Part shown: positions 1 through 7,486 of the stretch, in pieces
Numbering within the stretch: position 1 is the stretch's first letter
How the letters are laid out: the number at the start of each line of letters is the position of its first letter
Source: Candidatus Woesearchaeota archaeon
Lineage (GTDB): Archaea > Nanobdellota > Nanobdellia > Woesearchaeales > JABGXB01
Direction of reading: 5' to 3'
NCBI GenBank assembly: GCA_018675975.1
Contig: JABGXB010000003.1
Coordinates: 66,181-130,180 of the forward strand
DNA length: 64,000 bases
The notes under the pieces: model-generated
Told to the model about the DNA's origin: nothing
What the model saw: only the letters and a program-made list of their open reading frames with translations
Database searches by the model: none
Position numbers and translations under genes: made by a program

Positions 1-276
1 TTACAAGAATTATTAAATAGTTTAGAAATTTTAATTGGTGGAATATTTGGTCTATATTTAATTTATTTGATTTTTGTTGGATATCAAACATATAAATTAT
101 CAACTACATTTAGACAATTAAATAGAACTCTAGCAATGATAAGAGATGATTTGGAAACAAAAAATAATAAAGGTTCAAAAAAAAAAAAATCAAATAATAA
201 AAAATTTCATAGTAAAGATAAAAATTTAAAATCTAAATTTATTAAAAAAGTTAAAACTATTTTTGAAAGAATTTAA
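1..276 (+). CDS. Membrane-anchored small protein, start lost at window edge
   Basis: The reading frame is open from base 1 to a stop at 274-276, so the gene begins outside the window; a TTG at 67 is unlikely to be the true start because the hydrophobic segment lies before it. The visible 91 residues hold one transmembrane helix (roughly residues 9-28) followed by a soluble tail very rich in lysine and asparagine. I do not recognise the family. The basic tail could lie in the cytoplasm near nucleic acid or ribosomes, but this is only an inference from charge. The next gene (Dph2) has its own promoter. Confidence 0.6.
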   Translation, partial: LQELLNSLEILIGGIFGLYLIYLIFVGYQTYKLSTTFRQLNRTLAMIRDDLETKNNKGSKKKKSNNKKFHSKDKNLKSKFIKKVKTIFERI

Positions 277-297
277 TATTATTATTAATTAGTATAT

Positions 298-305
298 TTT
301 ATAAA
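298..305 (+). promoter_or_regulatory. Archaeal TATA box for dph2
   Basis: TTTATAAA centred about 25 nt before the ATG at 327. This spacing puts transcription start at or next to the A of the ATG, so the message is probably leaderless. It also decides the start: the ATG at 327 rather than the in-frame ATG at 342. Confidence 0.55.
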
Positions 306-326
306 TTAAAATAATTCCACAAAAAT

Positions 327-1064
327 ATGGAAGTTATTCATATGTATACTAAGGCAAAAATTGATGTAAATAAAGTACTTGATAATTTAAAACCACATTT
401 AAATAAATTACCAAAAAAAATTGGACTTGCAACAACAATACAATTTATAGATTATTTAGATCAAGTAAAACAATTTTTAATTGATAATGAAAAGGAAGTT
501 TTTATTGGAAATTCAAACATTAATAAAGGTCAATTATTAGGATGTAATACTAATACAATTAGTGATATATATTCAAAAGTTGATGGATTATTATATTTTG
601 GTGATGGTATTTTTCATCCAAAAGGTTTAACTGTTCATATGAGAAAACCATTATTTTGTTTTGATCCATTTTCATATGAATTTAAATTATTTGAAAATGA
701 AGATTTTGATAAAATAATTGGACGAATAAAAGGAGCTGCATTAAAATTTTTTGATTCAAAAAATGTTGGAATTTTAGTAAGTACAAAATCAGGACAATCA
801 CATTTAGCACGTGCAGAAAAATTTGCAAAATATTGTGAATCACAAGGAAAAAAAGCATTTATATTATTAAATGAAACTCTAGACTTTAATTCATTACAAG
901 ATTTTAATTTTATTGAAGTTTTTGTAAACACAATGTGTGCTAGAATAGGTTATGACGATACTGTAAAAATATTTGCACCAACAATTAATTTTGATGATTT
1001 ATTAAATTTTTTAGACGATTATGAGGATAAAAATGCATATAATTTAATGCAAATAAAAATGTAA
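327..1064 (+). CDS. dph2: Dph2-like diphthamide synthase lacking the first domain
   Basis: Archaeal Dph2 is a radical-SAM-like enzyme that moves a 3-amino-3-carboxypropyl group from SAM to a histidine of elongation factor aEF2, the first step of diphthamide synthesis. Domains 2 and 3 are recognisable: KIGLATTIQF at residues 31-40, LGCNTNT with Cys73, the NVGILVSTKSGQ strand-loop at 146-157, and NTMCARIGYDD with Cys204. In the known enzyme three cysteines, one per domain, hold the [4Fe-4S] cluster. This protein is only 245 aa against about 340, and the whole first domain with its cysteine is missing. A TATA box just upstream argues that the short form is the real gene. Whether it is active or needs a partner supplying the third ligand is unknown. 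The next gene starts right after its stop codon. Confidence 0.8.
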   Translation: MEVIHMYTKAKIDVNKVLDNLKPHLNKLPKKIGLATTIQFIDYLDQVKQFLIDNEKEVFIGNSNINKGQLLGCNTNTISDIYSKVDGLLYFGDGIFHPKGLTVHMRKPLFCFDPFSYEFKLFENEDFDKIIGRIKGAALKFFDSKNVGILVSTKSGQSHLARAEKFAKYCESQGKKAFILLNETLDFNSLQDFNFIEVFVNTMCARIGYDDTVKIFAPTINFDDLLNFLDDYEDKNAYNLMQIKM

Positions 1065-1418
1065 ATGACATTATTAGATTTTTTAAAAACAAATATAAAT
1101 GGAATATATGAAAATGGTTTTTTTAAACCAGAAGATAAATTGAGTGTAGTAATATTCTATGAACATTTTTTAGGATTACATTATTTTAAATCAGTTAGTG
1201 AATATATTTCAACCTTATCATTAAGATTTACAGCTGGAAAAATAAATGAAATTGCTAGTGATGAAATATTTAATAATCCTAATTTGAAAAAAGAAGCTAA
1301 AAATTTATTTGAAGATGGATATTTAGTAGAACATATGAATGGATTTGGAATAAGTAATAAAGGAATTGATAAATGTAAAGAATTATTTCAAAAATATGAA
1401 TTGAATAGATTTATTTAA
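1065..1418 (+). CDS. Uncharacterised protein coupled to dph2
   Basis: 117 aa; its ATG follows the Dph2 stop codon with no gap, so the two are almost surely co-translated. It looks soluble and mainly helical; the C-terminal third (KEAKNLFEDGYLVEHMNGFG, then ISNKGIDKCKELF) resembles the end of a winged-helix domain, with a wing-like turn and a last helix. I do not recognise the family. The arrangement allows a role with Dph2 or in EF2 modification, but nothing in the sequence proves this. Confidence 0.6.
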   Translation: MTLLDFLKTNINGIYENGFFKPEDKLSVVIFYEHFLGLHYFKSVSEYISTLSLRFTAGKINEIASDEIFNNPNLKKEAKNLFEDGYLVEHMNGFGISNKGIDKCKELFQKYELNRFI

Positions 1419-1997
1419 TTACTTACCACGAGCTCCTTTAATTAATATATTATAAATTATTTTAGTTCCATATTTTAATTGAGTTTGAATTGGATTTATT
1501 TCTCTTTGATCTAAATAATCATTATAAAAATCAATAATTTGTGAAAATATTAAAGGTTTTTCACTTGCATATAAAACACCTAAAAAACCAGGTTTAAATT
1601 TTAATGTTCTTTCTTTTAATTCATCTGGAAATAATTTCCAATCATTTTTGCCCCCTGGACGAATTCCAACTAAAGATAAATCTCCTCTAATTAAAGAATA
1701 TAATTGTGGTAATTCATCAATCCAATATTTTCTTAAAATTTTACCAATTGGAGTAACTCTACTATCATTATCTGGTTTACCATATGAACCAATACCATTT
1801 TTTTCAATTTCATCAAATAACAATTCATCAGCATTAAATACCATTGTACGAAATTTAGGAATGTTTACAATTTCACCATCTTTTCCTAAAGCATGTCTAA
1901 TATAAAATAAATTGTTAAAAACACTATTAATTTGACAATTTATTGCTTCAAATGATACATTTGGAAATACTGTCGAGACTAAATTTTCAAGACCCAT
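1419..1997 (-). CDS. Bacterial-type sugar-phosphate transferase, catalytic domain only
   Basis: 192 aa. Matches the bacterial sugar transferase family (WcaJ/PglC-like polyisoprenyl-phosphate hexose-1-phosphate transferases), which load the first sugar onto a lipid carrier for surface glycans. Motifs: KFRTM (48-52), DSRVTPIGKILRK (78-90), DELPQL (94-99) and LSLVGIRP (107-114). The family normally opens with a membrane-inserted helix directly before the catalytic domain. Here residues 1-45 are not clearly hydrophobic, so the membrane anchor is missing or replaced. Convergent with the gene before it and divergent from IMP dehydrogenase. Probably part of glycan or lipid-linked sugar synthesis; the substrate cannot be told. 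Confidence 0.8.
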   Translation of the reverse strand: MGLENLVSTVFPNVSFEAINCQINSVFNNLFYIRHALGKDGEIVNIPKFRTMVFNADELLFDEIEKNGIGSYGKPDNDSRVTPIGKILRKYWIDELPQLYSLIRGDLSLVGIRPGGKNDWKLFPDELKERTLKFKPGFLGVLYASEKPLIFSQIIDFYNDYLDQREINPIQTQLKYGTKIIYNILIKGARGK

Positions 1998-2108
1998 AAT
2001 GGAAATAAAATTATTTCATTTAAAAATATTATTAATATATATTCTTTATTATACAAAATCTTTTTATACCCAATGACATGTTTTAATTGTTAAAAAGAGA
2101 GGTTTATT

Positions 2109-3527
2109 ATGATTCCGGCATTAAGTTATGACGACGTTTTATTAATACCTAGAAGGTCTGGTGTTAAGAGTAGAAAAGATGTTAATTTAACTACAAAACT
2201 AACTAAAAATATTAAAATTAATAATCCAATAGTAGCTGCTAATATGGATACAGTTTGTGGATCTAAAATGGCAATTGCCATGGCAAAACTAGGTTGTGTT
2301 GGGGTAATCCATAGATTCAATACAGTTCAAGAGCAAGTAGAAGAAGTAAGGAAAGTAAAAAGATATAGAAATGCAATAATTGAAGATCCTCTTAAAATGG
2401 GTCCAGAGTTAACATTAAAAGAAGCTAAAAAAATAATGGATAAACATGGAATTTCAAGTACATTAATTGTAGATCAATATAATGAATTAATTGGAATATT
2501 AACTAGCCGAGATATTAGATTTCGTCCGTCTGACGATGTTTTAATTAGTGAATTAATGACACCTAGAGAAAAATTAATTACAGCAACTCCATTAATAACA
2601 GCTCCAGAAGCAAAAGATTTGCTTATGGAAAATAGAATAGAAAAATTACCATTAGTAAATGAAGATTGGACTTTAGCAGGTTTAATAACTGGAAAAGATT
2701 TGCATAAAAGAACATTATATCCAAATGATTCTCTTGATAGAAAAAATAGATTATTAGTAGGGGCTGCAATTGGTGTTAAAAGTGATTCAATTGATCGTGC
2801 TGAAGAATTAATTGATGCTGGCGTAGATTTTTTAGTTATTGACATTGCACATGGTCATAGCGATATAGTTATTGATACAATATTTAAATTAAAAGAAAAA
2901 TGGCCTGATACAGATATAATTGCTGGAAATGTTTGTACACCAGAAGGAACTCGCGATTTAATTAAAGCTGGTGCTGATGCAATTAAAATTGGAGTTGGAC
3001 CAGGTGCTAATTGTTCAACTAGAATTGTTACTGGTAGTGGATATCCTCAAGTAAGTGCAATTATTGAATGTTCAAAAATTGCTGAAGAATATAATATCCC
3101 TATAATTGCAGACGGTGGAGTAAAAAACAGTGGAGATATGATGAAAGCAATTTCAGCTGGTACAGATACAATCATGATAGGAAGTTTAATATCTGGAACT
3201 CGTGAAACTCCAGGAAATGTTATCGTAAAAGACGGACATAAATATAAATTATATAGGGGTATGGCGAGTAAATCTGCTAAAGATAGTAAAGATAATAAAG
3301 ATAAAAAAAAACAAGATGATGAATATGTTCCTGAAGGAGTAGAATCAATAATACCATATCGTGGTACTGTTAAAGAAATAATTATTCAATTATTAGGCGG
3401 AGTAAAAAGTGGTATGAGTTATTGTGGTGCGCACACAATTAGTGAAGCTAAAGGACTTAGAAATTTTGTGAAAATTACAGCTGCCGGTATGAAGGAAAGT
3501 ATACCCCACAATCAATACAAACAATAA
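2109..3527 (+). CDS. guaB: IMP dehydrogenase
   Basis: 472 aa, normal length. Oxidises IMP to XMP with NAD, the committed step to GTP. The N-terminal part carries the barrel start ([15 protein letters not shown]); two CBS domains follow at about 95-205 ([22 protein letters not shown], then [20 protein letters not shown], given as separate pieces); then the rest of the barrel. The catalytic loop GPGANCSTR has the nucleophile Cys302. [15 protein letters not shown] binds the phosphate, and the flap is followed by the late motif [11 protein letters not shown] lysine/aspartate-rich insert lies between YRGMAS and the flap. AGAGG at 2098-2102 is a Shine-Dalgarno with a 6-nt spacer; a TATA-like TTTTTATA lies near 2061-2068. 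Monocistronic, divergent from the sugar transferase. Confidence 0.95.
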   Translation: MIPALSYDDVLLIPRRSGVKSRKDVNLTTKLTKNIKINNPIVAANMDTVCGSKMAIAMAKLGCVGVIHRFNTVQEQVEEVRKVKRYRNAIIEDPLKMGPELTLKEAKKIMDKHGISSTLIVDQYNELIGILTSRDIRFRPSDDVLISELMTPREKLITATPLITAPEAKDLLMENRIEKLPLVNEDWTLAGLITGKDLHKRTLYPNDSLDRKNRLLVGAAIGVKSDSIDRAEELIDAGVDFLVIDIAHGHSDIVIDTIFKLKEKWPDTDIIAGNVCTPEGTRDLIKAGADAIKIGVGPGANCSTRIVTGSGYPQVSAIIECSKIAEEYNIPIIADGGVKNSGDMMKAISAGTDTIMIGSLISGTRETPGNVIVKDGHKYKLYRGMASKSAKDSKDNKDKKKQDDEYVPEGVESIIPYRGTVKEIIIQLLGGVKSGMSYCGAHTISEAKGLRNFVKITAAGMKESIPHNQYKQ

Positions 3528-3564
3528 TAAATATTTTTATAAAAGAAAAGTAAAAAATAACAAT

Positions 3565-4260
3565 ATGTATTTGTATAGAAACATTTTTGCTGAGCAAGGT
3601 TTAAAACCAGAAATTAATGATCAATCTGTTAGTCTTAGAAATGATAATGTTTGTTTTTTATATTTACCAGAAAATCATAGTTTATCTATTAAAGATTTTT
3701 ATCGATCTCATTTATTAGTTAATAGAATAAGTGAAAAAGGAAGTATTATAGTAAAATTAAATTCAGAAGTTCTTATCCCAGAATTTTTTTATAGACATTT
3801 AAATAAACAATTAAAAGAATTTGAAAAAGATGTTAGAGAAACAATTGACTATAATACAAAACTTAAATATAATTTAATATCAGTGGATATAGATTATAAT
3901 GTAATTGAAAATTTTATATCCAGATCTGAAATAAATACCAAATATAGAGAATTAGCAATATATAAACATAATTGTCCAAATTTAAATGAAATAGAAATTA
4001 AAAAAATTAAATCATGTTTTGATAGACACAAAATAAAATTCGACACAAAATTATTTAACAAATTAAAATTATTATTTCATCATGATCAGGACATATTAAG
4101 TTCTATGGAAGGAGCTAATTTAGAATATCAAAATGGAAATTTTTCTATTACTTTAAATGAAAAACAATTAAATTTTTCATTAAATGAAAATAAAATGCAA
4201 TTTGATGATTTATTATTTTTAAATACAGCATTATTTAGACAAAAATCTTTATCAAGATAA
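3565..4260 (+). CDS. Uncharacterised protein
   Basis: 231 aa, no signal peptide or membrane segment. I recognise no domain. The middle (about residues 90-170) is helical and charged, with two well separated cysteines (one in HNCPN, one in KSCFD); the C-terminus alternates short strands. It lies in the same direction between IMP dehydrogenase and exonuclease III with short gaps (37 and 41 nt), so it may be expressed with either. No function is proposed. Confidence 0.6.
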   Translation: MYLYRNIFAEQGLKPEINDQSVSLRNDNVCFLYLPENHSLSIKDFYRSHLLVNRISEKGSIIVKLNSEVLIPEFFYRHLNKQLKEFEKDVRETIDYNTKLKYNLISVDIDYNVIENFISRSEINTKYRELAIYKHNCPNLNEIEIKKIKSCFDRHKIKFDTKLFNKLKLLFHHDQDILSSMEGANLEYQNGNFSITLNEKQLNFSLNENKMQFDDLLFLNTALFRQKSLSR

Positions 4261-4301
4261 AATATCCATACATTTTTAAAATCTTGAAAATATTTATTTT
4301 T

Positions 4302-5069
4302 ATGACTAAAATAATTTCTTGGAATGTTAATGGAATAAGAGCAATTGAAAAAAAAGGATTTTTTGAATGGTTACATAAAGAGTCACCTGATGTATTATGC
4401 ATTCAAGAAACTAAAGCAGATAAATCACAATTATCAGAGACAATACTAAATCAACAAGGTTATGAAAGTCATTGGTCTTCATGTAGAATTAAAAAAGGTT
4501 ATTCAGGTGTTGCAGTTTATACAAAAATTAAACCAAATAAAATTGAATATGGTATAGGCATTGAAGAATTTGATCAAGAAGGACGATTCATAATTTTACA
4601 TTTTGATGCTTATATTTTATTTAATATTTATTTTCCAAATGGCAGTTCAGGAAATAAAAGAGTTCCATATAAAATGAGTTTTTATGATGCATTTTACAAA
4701 CATTGTCAAACATTATTAAATGAAGGTAAAAAAATTATTGTAACTGGTGATGTGAATACAGCCCATACCGAAATTGATTTATCTCGCCCTAAAAATAATG
4801 AAAAAAACACAGGATTTTTACCCGAAGAAAGAGAATGGGTTAGTAAATTTATTGAATTAGGTTTTATAGACACATTTAGAATGTTTAATGAAAAAGGTGA
4901 AAATTATACATGGTGGGATTATAAAACTCGAGCACGTGAAAGAAATGTTGGCTGGAGAATAGATTACTTTTTTGTTTCAAATAATATGAAAGAACAAATT
5001 AATTCTTCAATAATATTAAATCAAATAATGGGCAGTGATCACTGTCCAATAAAATTAGAATTAAAATAA
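4302..5069 (+). CDS. xth: Exodeoxyribonuclease III / AP endonuclease
   Basis: 255 aa. Cuts DNA 5' of abasic sites and trims 3' ends in base-excision repair. Hallmarks in order: ISWNVNGIRA (5-14), CIQETKA with the metal-binding Glu36, GYSGVAVYTK, YFPNGS, TGDVNTAHTEIDLSRP with the catalytic Asp/Asn pair, and the C-terminal GSDHCP catalytic His. A TTG 18 nt upstream is in frame, but the ATG at 4302 gives the family's usual start, in which the first strand begins within a few residues of Met1, so I use it. Convergent with the HEPN gene; the two stop codons are adjacent. Confidence 0.93.
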   Translation: MTKIISWNVNGIRAIEKKGFFEWLHKESPDVLCIQETKADKSQLSETILNQQGYESHWSSCRIKKGYSGVAVYTKIKPNKIEYGIGIEEFDQEGRFIILHFDAYILFNIYFPNGSSGNKRVPYKMSFYDAFYKHCQTLLNEGKKIIVTGDVNTAHTEIDLSRPKNNEKNTGFLPEEREWVSKFIELGFIDTFRMFNEKGENYTWWDYKTRARERNVGWRIDYFFVSNNMKEQINSSIILNQIMGSDHCPIKLELK

Positions 5070-5462
5070 TTATAAATTTAATTTATTAAATAAACTATTA
5101 ATTATTTCTTTTATATATTTTTTATTCAATTCAATATAATTTAAATTTATCATAAATCCCTCATAAGAAATTCTATTTCTATATTCCCTCATTTGTTGTA
5201 AAAATATTTTTAATTGTTGATTAATATAATTTTTTTTAAACATTTGATCAATAAGTTCTTTATGAGAACCATCTCCTTTAATTTTAATACCATCTTTTAA
5301 TAAAATTGCATCCATTAATTTATGTATAATATCATAATAATCTAATAAAGTATTACTTGGATATTTTTCAATATCAGTTTTATTCAATCGTTCTAATGTG
5401 ATTTTAGCCATTATTTGTAATGATTTTGCTTTTTGTAAATCAGGAGTTTGTTTAATAATCAA
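5070..5462 (-). CDS. HEPN-domain protein (toxin side of MNT/HEPN pair)
   Basis: 130 aa, all-helical. HEPN proteins of such pairs are RNases whose active site is R-x(4-6)-H, and the partner nucleotidyltransferase silences them. The motif region is REYRNRISYEGF: Arg95 is present, but the position where His is expected (100) is Tyr. The RNase may therefore be inactive, or the tyrosine may be the residue that is modified. The start overlaps the end of the nucleotidyltransferase gene by 4 nt, so the two are translated together. The call rests on length, helical pattern, motif and partner. Confidence 0.7.
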   Translation of the reverse strand: MIIKQTPDLQKAKSLQIMAKITLERLNKTDIEKYPSNTLLDYYDIIHKLMDAILLKDGIKIKGDGSHKELIDQMFKKNYINQQLKIFLQQMREYRNRISYEGFMINLNYIELNKKYIKEIINSLFNKLNL

Positions 5463-5998
5463 TTAAAAACCTCTAAATAACCACTTAAAACAATACCATT
5501 AATTATATTATTTTTTAATTCTTTAGAATAATTATTAAATTTTTTATTAAAATGTAATTGAATTTTACGGTTTAATTTTTTTTCAAATATTTTTAAATCA
5601 ATATTATTAGATTTACATTCAATAAATAGATCAATATCACTATTAACTAAGTCTTCACCATGTTGAAAGCTACCAAATAAAATAATAGATTTAGGCATTA
5701 AATTATCATTTAAAAAATCGATCAATTTAGAATTTAAAATTTTGCTAATATTATATATTATTTTATATTTTTTAAATAAATCAAAATCTACATTCGCCTT
5801 ATAAAATGGAAATTTCCGTTTGCCTCTTTTTTCTATAATTTCACTTATTAGATTTAACTTTATTAGATTATTTAAATTATTTTTTACTGAAGTGTGAGCT
5901 AATTTTATTTTAATACTAATATCTTTTAAACAATATATTTCGTTTGGATTATCAAAATATAAATCCATTATTTTAATCATATTACTTTTTTGTAACAT
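5459..5998 (-). CDS. HTH-nucleotidyltransferase (MNT antitoxin)
   Basis: 179 aa. Residues 1-65 form a winged helix-turn-helix (LKDISIKIKLAHTSVKNNL). Residues 100-175 form a minimal nucleotidyltransferase with GS-x10-DxD: G109, S110, D121, D123. MNT antitoxins of this class neutralise HEPN toxins by adding AMP; the HTH suggests the protein also represses its own promoter. A TATA box at 6021-6028 and two repeats lie immediately upstream. The ATG at 5998 is about 26 nt from the TATA box, so the transcript is probably leaderless. First gene of the operon. Confidence 0.82.
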   Translation of the reverse strand: MLQKSNMIKIMDLYFDNPNEIYCLKDISIKIKLAHTSVKNNLNNLIKLNLISEIIEKRGKRKFPFYKANVDFDLFKKYKIIYNISKILNSKLIDFLNDNLMPKSIILFGSFQHGEDLVNSDIDLFIECKSNNIDLKIFEKKLNRKIQLHFNKKFNNYSKELKNNIINGIVLSGYLEVFN

Positions 5999-6000
5999 AT

Positions 6001-6028
6001 ATTACAATAATGTATTACAATATATAAA
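6001..6028 (-). promoter_or_regulatory. Promoter and direct-repeat operator of the MNT/HEPN operon
   Basis: On the minus strand a TATA box (TTTATATA, 6021-6028) sits about 26 nt before the MNT start. Two copies of ATTACAATA (plus strand, 6001-6009 and 6014-6022) are spaced 13 nt apart between the TATA box and the start codon, the place where binding would block initiation. The HTH of the MNT protein is the likely ligand. Confidence 0.45.
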
Positions 6029-6058
6029 TCTTTCTAAAATTAGAATTAAAATAAAAAA

Positions 6059-6226
6059 TTATTTTTTAAGTCTTACAGGTCTAAATTTATGTCCACCACA
6101 ACTTCTACAAGTAACTTCTTTTTTAATTACTTTCAAATTTGTAGTTCTAATACTAGTCTTACAATTTTTACATATAAATTTATTTTTGAACAATCTTGCA
6201 ATTGCTTCAACTAATTTTCCTGCCAT
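6059..6226 (-). CDS. rpl40e: Ribosomal protein L40e
   Basis: 55 aa. Begins with the family's helix (GKLVEAIARLF), then a zinc ribbon with two CxxC knuckles, C19-K-N-C22 and C40-R-S-C43, and the ending GGHKFRPVRLKK. The length matches archaeal L40e (about 50 aa). It lies 14 nt downstream of aIF5A on the same strand, so the two translation genes form an operon. Binds the large ribosomal subunit. Confidence 0.85.
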   Translation of the reverse strand: MAGKLVEAIARLFKNKFICKNCKTSIRTTNLKVIKKEVTCRSCGGHKFRPVRLKK

Positions 6227-6240
6227 TTTATAACCTTAAT

Positions 6241-6651
6241 TTAAATATCTTGTTCTTGTTGAGTTTTAACTTGTTTCATTACTTTAGTACCCATTAAATC
6301 CCAATAAAGCACAAGACAACCTTCAACTACTTCACCTTCAACATCATCATCTATTTTTAGATCAAATGTTTCATAAGTTTCATTATCCATAACATTTGCC
6401 ATATCACCATTAACTGATAATACTTGAGCTGTTAATTTCTCAACTATGGGTGCTTCAATATTATCGTGAGCTGGCATTACAATAACTCTTGTTTTACCAT
6501 CAAGTAAACCTACTCCTTCTAATCTAACTTTAGAGTGACCGTGTTTCCCTGGTCTTGAAGTGGATGTACTTTTTACTCTACAAGGAGCACCATCTAATAC
6601 AACATACTTACCTTTTGTTAATTGTCCAACCGCAACTAATTTAACTCCCAT
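6241..6651 (-). CDS. eif5a: Translation factor aIF5A (hypusine-containing)
   Basis: 136 aa, full length. Helps the ribosome form difficult peptide bonds (for example at prolines) and acts in termination. The N-terminal SH3-like domain carries the hypusine loop STSRPGKHGHSK with the modified lysine at K36; residues 72-125 form the OB-fold. The C-terminal tail is a short acidic/glutamine segment. Shine-Dalgarno AGAGG is 7 nt before the ATG. L40e follows in the same transcript. Confidence 0.96.
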   Translation of the reverse strand: MGVKLVAVGQLTKGKYVVLDGAPCRVKSTSTSRPGKHGHSKVRLEGVGLLDGKTRVIVMPAHDNIEAPIVEKLTAQVLSVNGDMANVMDNETYETFDLKIDDDVEGEVVEGCLVLYWDLMGTKVMKQVKTQQEQDI

Positions 6652-6723
6652 ATATAAACCTCTTATGAAAAAGGGATTTGACGTATTTATAAAACTTATT
6701 ATTAAATTATATATATTTGGCTA

Positions 6724-7485
6724 TTATTCGTATATTAGAGTATATAATAATAATTTAAAATATGCAAAAAATAATGATAAAAATATTGCAAGTGAAAAAT
6801 AAAATAAATTATCATCATTAATTAAAAAAAGAAATATGATTACTATAAAAAAAGTAATTAATAATACAAATAATTTTAATATATTTTTTAATGTAAATAT
6901 TTTTTTATTAAAAACAGAATTAAATGCATTTGAAAAATTTTCATTTATTGTAATTAAATAATATAATTTAATATAAAATACCATTATTATAAAAAATATA
7001 ATTGTTAATGTGATTATGAAAAAATCAACTAGTCCTTGATTAAATATGATATTTAATAAAAATGTATTAATAAATGTAATTAATGAAGAAAACATTAATA
7101 GAATTAATAATAATATAAAAATAAATAATAAAATTAATCCACATTGAAAAATCCAACTTTTTAATTTAAATAAATTTGTTTTTCTTTTATGCATTATATT
7201 ATTTTCAATTGCATTAAATCCACCCCATATTAAAATTAATAATACTGGATATGTAATAATAAAAAATAAAATTAAGTTAATTTTACTTGATAAATAATTT
7301 TCTAAATATTCATATTGAGATTCAGTAATTTGATCTAATTTTTCTAAGCTATATAATTTTGAATCAAAATCAACAGTTGCCTCATTTAAATTATCATTAA
7401 TTAAAACACTCATTATAAGAACAAATATAAAAAAAATAATATTTGCTATTACTAATTTAAAATATATATTTTTATTAACTTTCAT
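6724..7485 (-). CDS. Polytopic membrane protein, last gene of surface operon 1
   Basis: 253 aa with about six predicted transmembrane segments and a short extracytoplasmic stretch after the first helix. I start at the ATG at 7485, one base after the stop codon of the gene before it; a longer frame from 7527 would overlap that gene by 40 nt. Family unknown. Its place at the end of the large-surface-protein operon suggests a role in membrane export or anchoring of those proteins, which is inference only. Confidence 0.65.
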   Translation of the reverse strand: MKVNKNIYFKLVIANIIFFIFVLIMSVLINDNLNEATVDFDSKLYSLEKLDQITESQYEYLENYLSSKINLILFFIITYPVLLILIWGGFNAIENNIMHKRKTNLFKLKSWIFQCGLILLFIFILLLILLMFSSLITFINTFLLNIIFNQGLVDFFIITLTIIFFIIMVFYIKLYYLITINENFSNAFNSVFNKKIFTLKNILKLFVLLITFFIVIIFLFLINDDNLFYFSLAIFLSLFFAYFKLLLYTLIYE

Positions 7486-7486
7486 T

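Noticed and set aside
4284-4301. TTG as start of exonuclease III
   Set aside because: Adds six hydrophobic residues before the conserved first strand; the ATG at 4302 is the family start.
6560-6802. 80-aa plus-strand ORF opposite aIF5A
   Set aside because: It overlaps the aIF5A start and upstream region; its sequence has no domain and arises from the AT-rich gap. A shadow frame.
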